Source of the DNA: Sinotaia quadrata
Taxonomy: Eukaryota > Mollusca > Gastropoda > Architaenioglossa > Viviparidae
Direction of reading: 5' to 3'
NCBI GenBank assembly: GCA_028829895.1
Contig: CM054180.1
Coordinates: forward strand, 119,582,473-119,646,472
Length of the DNA: 64,000 bases
Shown: positions 23,197-35,055 of the stretch, piece after piece
Layout: each line of letters begins with the position of its first letter
How positions within the stretch are numbered: position 1 is the first letter of the stretch
Notes under the pieces: generated by a model
Databases searched by the model: none
Seen by the model: the letters and a program-made list of their open reading frames with translations, nothing else
What the model was told of the DNA's origin: nothing
Program-made: the position numbers and the translations under genes

Positions 23197-26100
23197 CTTC
23201 TTAACCTTTCCTCTGACATCAAAGACAGCATGAGGTAGATTGTTATGTTCCTTAGGAAAAATGAATTGCGAAGGACCGCAATCAACCTCATCGATGTACA
23301 AGTGTAATTGTACTCTGCAGTCGACAGAGCGCATTGCAATACCTACTACACTCGTTTCTCGTACGTCATTCAATTTCTTGCCATATTCACACGGCGTTCC
23401 CACCTGTATGACAAGAGTAAACCTTCTCCAATCATAATGTTTACGTTTGTAGAATGTTAATGTGCTTTGAGGATCATTGACTGACGAATACTGTTACTAA
23501 AACCAGCTAATAATGCACAATAATGCTCATTGTATAAATGCCCTATCTAGAGATTAATTTACAATCTTAAAATTATATATTCTTTTGTAAATCATCAAAT
23601 AACACAGGTTAGCTGTATACTGACGATCTATATAATTATGTGTATTAGATTTCGTAACTCATAAAATATTTTTATAAAAGGGTTCTTTTTTTTCTTGAAT
23701 AGTTTATCGCATTTCAGAATTTATGTAATGAAGTGCTACCATGATGACGGACTTTTTGATAAAATATTTGAAGGAAAGGAATTGTGTTGACTTCCGATAT
23801 GTTATCAATTTATTTAATTGATTGTAGAGGTATCGCTACCAAAAGTGGCTTTTAATTACAGATCGCTTTGCTAGTAATGTATATTAAATGTTTAAACATT
23901 TTTGAACATGTTCATCACTATATTAACAGAAATGCGTTACTCTCTGAAGTTGTTAAAGGAAAAAGTAAATTCAATCATGATTATGAGAAAGGATGTATTG
24001 TTTTTAAAACGCGAATATAAAACAGATAACATTAAAATAGTAATGTTGAGATTTTCATAAAATATAAATAGTATTGTTTTAGAATATTAAGGTCGTGTGT
24101 ACTTCTTAACAAGATATTAGCTCAATCAGCAACAGATTTTACATTAAAATATAATCGCATACAATGCATAGCATATTTTTTTTTTAAATCTAAATATTTT
24201 TACTTCGATGAAATCATTCAGAGACTGAAAATAACGTGGAGTGGAAAGTAAATTAATTAATCTCCTATATATGTAAGTACACCCGGCTGTGAATTACTCT
24301 TTTAAATTTAACAAAAAGTAGTTTCGTCACTTTTTATTGGCACCTTAAATCACATGGTTTATACAGGTTTTATACTTCCAGTACACCATTTCTGGGGTTC
24401 TTTGTAGAGAACAAGCTATCTAATTTCTTTTCAGCCAATGTCGCCAATTTGAACATTTCCAAACACGTTTTTATGGATGCGTATACCTGACATACTTTTG
24501 CATTTCTGGTCTTACCATAAAGCGGGCGTGACATACACTTGCATGCATGCCATAGAGTGGACATGGCATATATTTGCATGGCTGTATGTTCCCATGTTCC
24601 CACAAAGTGGACACAACATACGTTTGCATGGCTGTGTGTTACCACAGAACAGACATGACACATTTACATGGTTGTGTTACCACAGAACAGACATGTCGCA
24701 GGGGTCTCTGTTAATGTTGTTGTTGTTGTTGCTGTTGCTGACTGTCGCTGGCCTCTCTCTCCTTCTTGGTCAAAGGGTGGGGTGGGGGTCAGGTCAGATA
24801 CCGTGACTTGCTGAGATCACACCGAATGACTTAAGGTGTTAAAAATAAATCACTCTCACATACAGATACCATGTTGTTCTTGTGGGGGAAATATATTTAT
24901 TCTGCATGTGGGGTAAAGTGTGAAAGTCATTGTGTAAGTATGAATGCGGGATGAATGTATTGTGAGGGACGAACGTAACGAACAAACAAACAACCGTACC
25001 AATGCTCTTGCACAACAGAGAGAGAGAAAACCCAACTCTTGATGAAGAGTAAAATAGAAGATTTTTATTCTAATAAAAAAATGGGCTACTCTCTCATACG
25101 GTGTTAGTCATTCATTCAGAAAAACATCCGCTCGGCAACATTCATGGGGTAGGGGAAGAAAAAGAAAGAAAGAGCAATGGATATGATAAAAATAAAGTAA
25201 AATGATAAACAAATTCAATAATATTATATCTAATGGTGAAGACCACAATGATCCTACCAAATAATATACAATAAAGAGCGGTGATGACTGCAAATATCAA
25301 CACTCAAATTATCTCACATTAAATTAAATGTTTGTAAACAGTTTAGGGTAAATACCCAATATCAATAATAAATGTTTATAGGAAAGTTTCTATAGATAAA
25401 TGTCAATAATGTTTCAAAGTTCCAAATAATTAATAAACTACAACTAAACTACCTACCTAAATGAATGCACCACTAACTAAATCTATCCTACTTACTAATG
25501 TGAATGTAGAAAAACACACACGTCTGTGTGAAGAAGAAATGTAGTCACACTTGCCAACACACTAGCGAAGAAAATCATGGGTGATATCTCGGTCCCGCAG
25601 ATAACAATGTACATAGTACATATAGTTGAACACGAATCGACACTGAAGCGTTGTCGGGCCTCGAAGATTTACCTCCCTTGCTGAACAGCAAGAAAGACCC
25701 CCTTCCTGCCCTGAAAAGAGCAGCAAGAAAATATGACGATGAAGACCGGCGTATATGGGGCAAATGTCCTCTCCTTGCGCAGTTTGACATCTACAGCCAC
25801 ACTGGAATATCACAACTGCCAAGGTGTTTCTCCGCTCGCATGACCAGGTAGAAGATGAAGAACTAGCACCTTGGAAGACACAGATAGACGAAGAAAATGA
25901 TGTTCGAATTTCACTGCTGTCTTGGCCACATGGACGGCGAACATTCACAAATAAATTCCGAGTTATGAGAAACTTGAAAAATAAAGCCTCGTGGTGGATT
26001 CAGAGCTGCACTCAACTGCGTCGCTCCTGTAGTCAACCCACAAACTCATACACTGACTGGAAAAAGTCCCTATAATCTTCTTTAATAAAACCCAACTCTT

Positions 26101-29046
26101 CCACGGCCTTCTAGAAATAAAAGGCACGTGAAATAATGAATGCCTATTGTTTGATGATGCATTCATTCTAGTGGTGCAAAGTCTAAAATAATCCCTAGCT
26201 AAATTTCTATTTAATGAACGTTTAACAATTAAATATACTATCTACCTATCACTAATTTAATTGTTATCTCCTAACATAAATAAACAAGTAAACAAATCAA
26301 ATAAAAATGTTATAAATAAATAATAAGCAATCACAATTGCAAACTGACTGACAATACATGCAACACGCCACTCATCCATCAATCACTGACACACAGTGCG
26401 ACCGAAAAAAGGGAAATAATTAGGTAAAATAAAAAATAAATTTTTATGATTCACTCCCCTTTTTCCATGACAAGACACGACATTCATTTACATTAAAAAC
26501 AAATGGCTGACAACTGCTTTGTGTTACAGATATGGTACCAACTACCTTAGCACTCTTTAGTTGGACAGAGAATTTCACTATTTTTCTGGGACAGGCTGGG
26601 CTCTCGACATCGACAAACATTATCATAAATTCGGGGCGATAGATTGAACACGTTTATAATCATCATGGCGGGTTACTTGATCATGTGAACACTGCGCTAA
26701 AATGTAATGCAAGACAGATATAAACGTTCACCATTTTGGGGGATGGAGTTATTAAAATACAGTTAACTTTTAGTTAGATACTTATAATTCACACTGATTA
26801 TCGCCACTAACAATGGCGGTAATTGGAGTGATAAGCGAAATGAAAGTGGTACGTGAAGAAACTAAAGACAAAGCCACAAATACAAACCTTTTCGCCAACC
26901 TTCCATATATTGCAGGCTCCAATGATTGCAGAGGATTTTAACTTTTTTGGCAGTATCGGTAGTGCTAGTTCAGCGTCTTTCCAGTATACACCGATCCTCA
27001 TAGTTCTCTTTTGTCCAGCATCATATTCAAGCACCTCTACCTTGCCAAATGATAATCATTCAAGCTTTTTATAAACATGATATTAATAGTTTTGGGATTA
27101 AACATAGTGTGAAGATATAAAATTCCACCACAGAATAAATCACAAAAGCAATACTTCATTCATTATTTTATTAATTATTTTATCAATATGTTTCGAATAT
27201 TCATATTTTCTAACTTGCGTTTGAAGTTTGTTGTGCTATTTTGAAACTGTTTACGTAAATTTTATTAACTTTTTAGTTATTGATTTTAACAACGTATTTC
27301 TTTTCATTGTTAACACATAACACATAACCAACTCTACACTTCCCCGCCAAGATCTCCTGCCCCCTCCTGTCCTAATACAAGGGACTCAGCAAGCAATACC
27401 TTTCATGTCTCCACCTGGAGAAACGTACTTACTAATAAATCCACACTTCAACAATCTGAAACGAACTATTCCCGATCTTCAGGAGCTCATTTCCTTTCTC
27501 ATCTACCATGTCATCAACCCCACCATTTTATCTCATCTTCCACAACTCAATGATATCAATAACAATAAGAAAAATAAACATCAATGACAAAAATAACAAT
27601 AACCTTATCAGAAATAACAATAGTATCAATAACAATAATAGCAACAACATCAACTGAAATGACAACGTCAACAGAAATAATAACACTTTCAATAATTATA
27701 ATAACAATAACATTAACAGCATTAACAATGCTATCAATAACTATAATAACAATAACAGCAGCAATAACAATGCTACCAATAACTATAATAACAATAACAG
27801 CAGCAATAACAATGCTATCAATAACTATAATAACAATAACAGCAGCAATAACAATGCTACCAATAACTATAATAACAATAACAGCAGCAATAACAATGCT
27901 ATCAATAACTATAATAACAATAACAGCATCAATAACAATGTTATCAATAACTATAATAACAATAACGTTAAGAGCTATACAATGCCATCATAATAATAAT
28001 AATAACAATAACGTTAAGAGCTATACAATGCCATCATAATAATAATAATAACAATAACGTTAAGAGCTATACAATGCCATCAATAACAATGCTACCAATA
28101 ACTATAATAACAATAACGTTAAGAGCTATACAATGCCATCATAATAATAATAATAACAATAACGTTAAGAGCTATACAATGTTATCAATAACTATAATAA
28201 CAATAACGTTAAGAGCTATACAATGCCATCATAATAATAATAATAACAATAACGTTAAGAACTATACAATGTTATCAATAACTATAATAACAATAACGTT
28301 AAGAGCTATACAATGCCATCATAATAATAATAATAACAATAACGTTAAGAGCTATACAATGCCATCATAATAATAATAATAACAATAACGTTAAGAGCTA
28401 TACAATGCCATCATAATAATAATAATAACAATAACGTTAAGAGCTATACAATGCCATCATAATAATAATAATAACAATAACGTTAAGAGCTATACAATGC
28501 CATCAATAACAAAATGATGAATAAACATAGAGATGCCACTGCTGCTCTTAATTTCTCATTTGAAATCTTATGTTTAACCCTCCTTTAATGATAAATAAAA
28601 ATAATCTCATGTTTAACCCTCTTTAATAACAATGGACAATAATCTCATGAAAATAATCTTATGTTTAACACTCCTTTAATATCAACTGAAACAAATCTCA
28701 AACTTAAACATCCTTTAATAACAAACGACACAAATTTCATGTTTAACTCTCCTTTAATAACAACTTAAACTAATCTCATGCCTAACCCTCCATTAATAGC
28801 AAGTGAAACAAATCTCATGTTTAATTCTCCTTTAATAATAACTGAAACAAAGTTGGATAAGTGTTGATCAGTATATAATAATTATTTCTTCTGTAGGATA
28901 CTTACTTGGTATAGTTTATCGTACTCCATTGGTCGACTTGATAATACGATTCCATTTTCAGAATCTTGAAGTCTTCGTGCCCGTTTATTGTTTTCCGAAA
29001 GTTGAATATTTTGTCCATATTTGTTGTCAAAATACAGAACGTCTTC
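23197..29046 (-). CDS. Neuralized-type NHR domain, three exons
   Basis: Three minus-strand exons join in phase 0 with AG and GT at every border: 29046-28906 (47 codons), 27040-26888 (51) and 23403-23197 (69). The joined 167 residues have the block order of a Neuralized homology repeat: FDNKYGQNIQLSENNKRARR, then NGIVLSSRPMEYDKLYQV, then TMRIGVYWKD, then a Trp-containing middle, then QLHLYIDEVDCGP and AVFDVRGKVKK. NHR domains bind partner proteins, for example Delta-type ligands in Neuralized, usually in E3 ligases. There is no start codon or terminal stop here, so these are internal exons. The first has an acceptor (tattttacag) at its 5' edge, so coding lies upstream, perhaps the RING/B-box exon at 34365-33283. 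Introns hold large minisatellites. The domain call is good; the partner exons are unproven. Confidence 0.75.
23404..26887. other. Intron between NHR exons 2 and 3
   Basis: Non-coding by position. It holds a degenerate repeat at 24487-24700 and, at 25.0-26.1 kb, a segment bounded by the 14-base direct repeat aaaacccaactctt (25028-25041 and 26086-26099). Frames at 25562-26075 have no recognised domain. Confidence 0.5.
24487..24700. repeat. Degenerate minisatellite, about 50 bp unit
   Basis: Four diverged copies of a unit built from 'tggacatggcatat', 'ttgcatggctgt' and 'gttcccac' or 'gttaccac'. Confidence 0.6.
27581..28508. repeat. Large minisatellite with two unit types
   Basis: The first part (about 27720-27960) uses a 42-bp unit of AAT/AAC triplets with 'aacaatgctatc' or 'aacaatgctacc'; the two variants alternate. 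The second part (about 27960-28505) uses a roughly 46-bp unit, 'gttaagagctatacaatg' plus (aat)n, mixed with the first type. It lies in the intron between NHR exons 1 and 2. The Thr/Ile-rich frames across it are repeat products. Confidence 0.9.
28556..28858. repeat. Minisatellite, about 40 bp unit
   Basis: About eight diverged copies of 'aatctcatgtttaaccctcc' followed by 'tttaataacaactgaaac'. It ends about 50 bases inside the intron that follows NHR exon 1. Confidence 0.8.
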
Positions 29047-29903
29047 CTGTAAAATATAGCAATGGAGTTTCAATGCTTTCTTGTCAATAAATACCACTTT
29101 AAACGCACTTACACCCTCTGACAATTATACACTCACACACACGTACACTAACTAACACACGCACACACAGAGAGCCCAGTCACTTAAAACTTTAAATTAC
29201 ATTAAAATTCATTTCCAATACATATTCCATCCTCTCACATGCACAAAACATAATTTGCCACAAAAAATATAATTTAACTCTTCCATGGTGCTCATTATAT
29301 CACATGAAGTGCAAAATTAAGCATATACTCTTCAACACTACACATAATAATCACATAGAGTAAATTTGCCTATCCCGATATCTAAACTTAATTGTTATAT
29401 AAATTGTCGAAGTGACCCAACCTTGGGTACTCATTATAAAGTTATTTTTGTAATTGTCAGAGTGGGAGTAAACAACTCTAGTTGAGAACATTCTAGAAAT
29501 TGCTGATGCAATGCAATAGATTTTATTATCCAATGGTTAAAATTTACGAGAACAAGACCAAGAAATGGGCTAAGCTGTAGAGAATTCTATTGTATAATCA
29601 CTTGAATTTGGTGTGGCAAGAAGTCCAGCCTTGAAAGGCGGCTGTTGGCTTAATGGAGAGTTAACTGACTAATTGAGAGAGAATGGACTTAGAAATATTT
29701 CGTGCATTTTTGCCATTGATATGTTTTATTTGTGTTTTATTTTATAGAATTGGTTAATTATTTAAGTAGACTATTAGACTATTATTTCTACAAATTGTGA
29801 ACTATGATCCTTATATGTAGTATGGTAAACACTGGGCATTGTTTCTAGTTAATCCTTTCATGAAACTATTATGCCATATTTATTATCCTGTGTGTCTGTG
29901 TGG

Positions 29904-29966
<63 letters not shown>

Positions 29967-31989
29967 ACTACAAGTTCCTGATCAATTAATCATCAATCTC
30001 TATCTAGGTAATCATATCTTTAATCCATACACAAATAAGATTCTTCCACTTAATCAATCAATCAGTCACCCGACAGGGTCTTGGTCTTGCGGTTGAGAGT
30101 GACTAAGTCTGGCCTTGAAAGGTCTACCCACTGGATTACTCTCCTCTCAAGCATTACTTGTCTTAGAATAGCAGTCTACATAACATTATCTTGTCCGTCT
30201 ATCTGTCTATTCTAGCCCTTCCACATTCTCTCATTCCGATGACAGGAACTACCCTAAAGCATGTGTGCAACCGACTTTCTGTATGTTATTACGTCATTGG
30301 CTAAGCCCCCACATGTCATCTACACATGCATCCCTCTACTACAGGAATAAGAGTGGATAGTTTAACAATTCAACAATTGTATTAAAGAAAGAAAATAATA
30401 AAATTAACTCATTTACACTTTGATAATATTATAACCACACCAAGACAGTATATAGAGATTTCAGATTTCACAACACATCTCTCATTAATTCAACAATTAG
30501 AAGAATAAAAAAATAGTCATTAATTTTATCCCCTAAAACAATTATTAGGAGGATGCATACACGAATCAATATTAATACCTTTCTAGAGCAATTACTAGGC
30601 TTCACAAAAATCAGGCATCAATATTTTCTAGGCTATAAATAGTCAGAATAAGAAAAGAATAAGAAAAAATAAGAATTAGAAATTACATAAATCATAGAAC
30701 AAATACAGGTTACACATGAACATATCTACGATTCACCTGATGGTTTGCATGTGTCGTTCCCTGGCTCGCATGGTTTCTGCATCAGCCACTTGTTATCTGC
30801 TTTAGCTTTTTCACACTGATGAAATGTTCAAGTGTTCAGTTCCATAAAGATCACAGTTTAGTTTTCAATTAACACAGACACTGTTATAAATTAACATACA
30901 GTCCGGTGTACTTCCAGTTCCACAACATTTATTAGTAAACCACACTTGAAATACAACAATTCAAAGTTCAGTCACTTCACTTCCACTGTTTGGTACATCC
31001 ATTCGTAGCCTGTCCACTCGATAGTATGCCTAGTCATACGGACATTCCCGTAGCCTGCTAATTCACCTTAGCACGCCCCTTAGGAAACAGCTTTACTGTC
31101 ACAATTCCGAATTGTGGTCTACATAACCACTCTGGCCCCTTTCCTTTAGTTCAGCTCATAGTACCTAAGTGACCATTGACTTTGGACCAAGGTGACATCA
31201 GGGTCAAGATCTCCAAGTTATGATGAATTTGCATTCTGTTGTTATCTTGTCTCCTTGTTTCTTTGTGTCCTTGTCTCTTTGTCCCTCCAAGCTGTGAAAA
31301 TACATAAGGGATTTTCACACACCAGCCTCGTGTTACAATATAGCTAAAACCTGTAATTTCATTCTTGGTTCTTATATTAAATTCCTTTTATATTAGTTAT
31401 TTAATTTCTTTTTTATTACAAAGAATAGCATTACAGTTTTCCAAATCATTTTTAAAAAAACAATATTAACAAGAAGAAAAAATACAATTTGCAATAAAAT
31501 ATGTTATAAAAATTAACTAGTTACAAAAATCATGCTTTATCATATCAGACAATTTCTGGTACTGCTCCTTTCACCGTGGAGGGATTTATGGGCCATGACT
31601 AAAGTCGAGCAAATTTCATTTTCACTCAGACGGGGTATTTATACAAAATCTCTCTCATGTTTTGCCCTTTGTAAAATAGTCAGTTGGCTAGCTGTACTCA
31701 GACTGCTTTGCTAGGGTAAGTCTTGTGCCTTTAGAAGGTGACCAACTCTCATGTTCAAGCACCATTGCATACTCTGATGTGCACATGATTATGTAATCTA
31801 TGTGTTTTCTAGGTGTCCGTTCTTGAGTGTCTGACCAGGCGACCACTCCTATTCGACTCAACCACTTTGAATCCTTAATCCTTAAGTGGAGATCAACATT
31901 GACTGTCTGAAATTTCGAATACGGTTTTCTACATGGCAAAATTCAGAATGGCTTTTGCGGTGGCTTCACAATTAAAGTTATAGCATCAA
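29047..31989. other. Non-coding stretch between the RING/B-box and NHR exons
   Basis: It holds a REP2 fragment in minus orientation (about 29720-29860, matching 5715-5810) and a (GT)n tract (29903-29965). One minus-strand frame, 31907-31688, follows a plausible acceptor (cgaaatttcag) but its product is not recognised. The remainder shows no feature. Confidence 0.45.
29903..29965. repeat. (GT)n microsatellite
   Basis: About 62 bases of GT dinucleotide. Confidence 0.95.
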
Positions 31990-33116
31990 AGAATTTCGTT
32001 CAGTGATTCAATTTTATACTTTGAAAAAAATATTCTGTGTATTAGTTTGCATTTTCTGTCTCACAGTGTGTATCAAGCGAATAAATACTGTTGCAGGAAA
32101 CTGTAAGTTGAGACTTGAATGCAAGAAAGAATGGAGTTAAAAAGGAATGAACTTGAAACTTAGCAATTGTTCCCTATTTTTATTTTTACAGGGACAAAAC
32201 AGTCTTTTCTTGTGTTATTTGAATCTGCTGGTTCACTAACTGTAAACCACTATGACCATTGTAAATGTGAGAATCATCTACAGTGTGCGTAAGTGTAAGG
32301 GATACAATGTATTCCATTGATATATGGTGACAAAGTATTCTGACTTCATTGAGTAATTTCTGGAGCAGAGAAGTTACTGAAAATTGCTATAATTGTTGTT
32401 CTGCATGAGCAGCAAATATGGCGAATGAGCGCCGGGTTATCTCAAAAGAACAAACAGAGAATCGTATTGTTTTTACAATTGAGGAAAAAATTCATAGAAA
32501 TAATGTTGATTATAACTTGTGACTTTGATACAACATATGCAAAAAGAACTTTATTGTGGCTTCATCTACACAAGGTTATGTAGAATCTATTATCACTTCT
32601 ATCTATAACTCCATTTGTGTTCTCTGATAAGAACTAGCCTGTGATTTGTATCAACAATAAATTGTATTTAATTGTATTTTAGGATATAAGACTATGTAAT
32701 ATAAATTTTTCGACTGTTGTTTTATTGGAAATATTTATATCAAGTAATCTTTTTTTCAGTGTATTTGTCATGTATTTATTAGATTTTTTATTTAATAAAT
32801 TTATTTTAACATTTATTGAACTTCTTACATATATTGATAACCTTATGTTGGAGTAGAAAGTGGTTGGAGGGGGGCTCGCTAAATATAGAATAAAGACGGA
32901 TTTGTCTTCCACCTATGGCATATTGTGTGATGGTAAATATTGTCTTAATATTATGGAAGAGAGAAAACGTTTACAGCACCTGCATATATGCCAATTGATG
33001 GAGACGAGTGGTGTCTGCTGGAGAAATATTAATAACATATAAGATTCTCATCACTTAGTTATGAATGATTACTTAATAATAGTCATAACCATTAACTAAG
33101 TGCTTTGACGTTACAC
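31990..33116 (-). mobile_element. REP2 half element, inverted orientation
   Basis: Read on the minus strand from 33116 this repeats the landmarks of the REP2 left arm in order: cacttagttaatgg, an (ata)n-like run, 'aagtgatgagaatctta', 'gacaccactcgtctcc', 'gtaaacgttttctctcttcc', 'tttagcgagcccccc', and further in 'agagaacacaaatggagtta'. It lies just 3' of the RING/B-box exon. The other arm was not found. Confidence 0.65.
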
Positions 33117-33282
33117 GTACATAAGCATGCAAATACACATATCCTGGCCTTTAGAAACGTGCTGAATAATGTAACCAAGACAATAATATTCAAGACAAAG
33201 TGTGTTTCACTGTAAGTGCATAAAATGTTTGACTTTTAAACTAACAGCAGCTTTCTACTTCAAACTTAATGTAGTTTATAAG

Positions 33283-34365
33283 CTAGCGAGAATAAAAGGA
33301 AGTGACGTAGGAAACCTGATGAGGTTCGATGAGTTTTCCAAGACGTTTAATTGTCTCTATCACATTGCTTATGTCATCTTGGCACAATTCTAACGTCACG
33401 TCATCTGGCACGGACGTGTCTGAGACAACATTGTCACAAGTCACCTGGAGTGTAGGTGTCATGTCAAAGAACGCAGGTGTCGGAGCTGACGTCATTGCAT
33501 GTTTCACGAGCGATTTATGTTCGATAACTCTGCTTAGTTTTCTATCTAGAACTTCTTTCTTTTTAGTGTATTTTTCTTCCAAGCTCTTCTTCAACTCTTT
33601 CTGTCGATTGCGTATACTCCTCACGAGCTGCTCAGTCTCATCATTAATTCTTTTATTATCTTCTTGGAGTCGTTTCTCAGCGCTTTGTTGTTCTTTTCTA
33701 AGAATGGATTCTGTTGCTTCTAAACTTGAGTATTTTGACAATAATGTTTGCATCCTCTCATCTCGTACTTCTAACATGTCTTTAACAATACACTTCTTGT
33801 GAAAATCTTTCTTACACTGGGGACAAATAGGGACACTGTGAGTAGAACAGAAATTAGTGGAGTCGGTACCATGTATACAGCATAGAGTTGAATTTCGTTG
33901 GACGAGACACTTTCGTATGCTCTCGCGATATTGCACGAGATGGTAAGTCGAATGACTCTGTGAGCAGATTTCACACAGCATTGCTACACACAAACGACAG
34001 AAAGAAACCGATGGTATATTCTCTCGGTGAGGTAAACTATTGCACCATCTATTATTTTCGAGAAAAATAAAAGCATTATAAAATTCTTCATCTTGGAAAA
34101 GATCCGTAAAAAGATTTTCTTGTAGAATTTTTCCACCACCGTTGCTCAACAATAGAGGGTCTACCAAAGGGCCTTGGCATTGCGGGCAACAAATCTGATC
34201 GGAATTCTCTTCATATTTTTCAGAAAGACACTTCTCGCAAATCCAGATAACATGTCCACAATATAAAATCTTTGGAATGTTGCATTTCTTGCATGTACGG
34301 CACATTTTCTCGTCAATAAGGATCCATTTCTCATCGTCTTCCCGGTTTGCTCCATCATCACTCAT
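33283..34365 (-). CDS. TRIM-like RING, B-box and coiled-coil protein
   Basis: The frame gives 360 residues from the ATG at 34365. The frame is open further up, but there it starts with TTG and runs into an acceptor (ctttatcttag) ending at 34379, so the ATG lies 12 bases inside the exon. Residues 22-63 form a RING finger: C22/C25, C36-G-H38, C43/C46, C60/C63, with four residues between His and the next Cys where two are usual. Residues 108-142 fit a B-box 1 (C108, H113, C123/C126, C131/C134, H138, H142); residues 162-192 fit a B-box 2 (C163, H165, C173/H176, C181/C184, H189, C192). About 205-285 is a charged coiled coil. This is the tripartite E3 ubiquitin ligase layout. No C-terminal domain is in this exon; it ends at a TAG, or is spliced at CAG|GT (33316/33315, phase 0) to the NHR exons. 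Confidence 0.85.
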   Translation of the reverse strand: MSDDGANREDDEKWILIDEKMCRTCKKCNIPKILYCGHVIWICEKCLSEKYEENSDQICCPQCQGPLVDPLLLSNGGGKILQENLFTDLFQDEEFYNAFIFLENNRWCNSLPHRENIPSVSFCRLCVAMLCEICSQSHSTYHLVQYRESIRKCLVQRNSTLCCIHGTDSTNFCSTHSVPICPQCKKDFHKKCIVKDMLEVRDERMQTLLSKYSSLEATESILRKEQQSAEKRLQEDNKRINDETEQLVRSIRNRQKELKKSLEEKYTKKKEVLDRKLSRVIEHKSLVKHAMTSAPTPAFFDMTPTLQVTCDNVVSDTSVPDDVTLELCQDDISNVIETIKRLGKLIEPHQVSYVTSFYSR

Positions 34366-34565
34366 TCTCGACGGCTTGCTAAGATAAAGCAAATCACAAT
34401 AATCATAACAATATCATTGGAAAAGAGACACGTTAGTAATAAAAGTTTGACTTGCATCTAGATTTATTTAAAGATTACTGTGCAAATAGCATAATAAAAT
34501 GTACCCAGTTATTGTATAAATCTCCATGATCATTAATCTAAACGAAACTATCGTTGAAATATTCG

Positions 34566-35055
34566 AAAATGTTTTTGAAATGGATATTTAAAACTATTGG
34601 CAAACATGTTTCATGGATATTTAAAACTATTGGTAAAAATGTTTCATGGATATTTAAAACTATTTGCAAAAATGTTTCATGGATATTTAAAACTATTGGC
34701 AAAAATATTTCATGGATATTTAAAACTATTGGCAAAAATGTTTCATGGATGCTTGTCTCATTAGAAAATGTGCTTGATGATTATTTATCTTTACTGCAAA
34801 ATACGTTTATGGATATTTATCATATTGGGAAATATTTATCTACAATACAAAATGTTTTTCTGGATATTTAACTTTATTGGAAAATGTTTCGTATGGGTAC
34901 ATACCTTTATTGGATGATGTGTTGTATGTGTGTACCTTTATTGGAGGATGTGTTGTATGGGAGTGTACCTTTATTGAGAAATGTGATGTATTGGTATATA
35001 TCATTATTGGAATATGTGTTGTGTGAGTACGTACCCTTACTGGAAAGTGTTTGAT
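34566..35055. repeat. Minisatellite, 33-bp unit, upstream of the RING/B-box exon
   Basis: About six near-identical units of 'catggatatttaaaactatt' plus 'ggcaaaaatgttt' fill 34568-34760. Decaying versions ('tggatatttatc', 'cctttattggaggatgtg') continue to about 35055. Frames on both strands are repeat products. Confidence 0.85.

Noticed and set aside
34538..34871. Repetitive frames on both strands near the RING/B-box gene
   Set aside because: They are translations of the 33-bp minisatellite.
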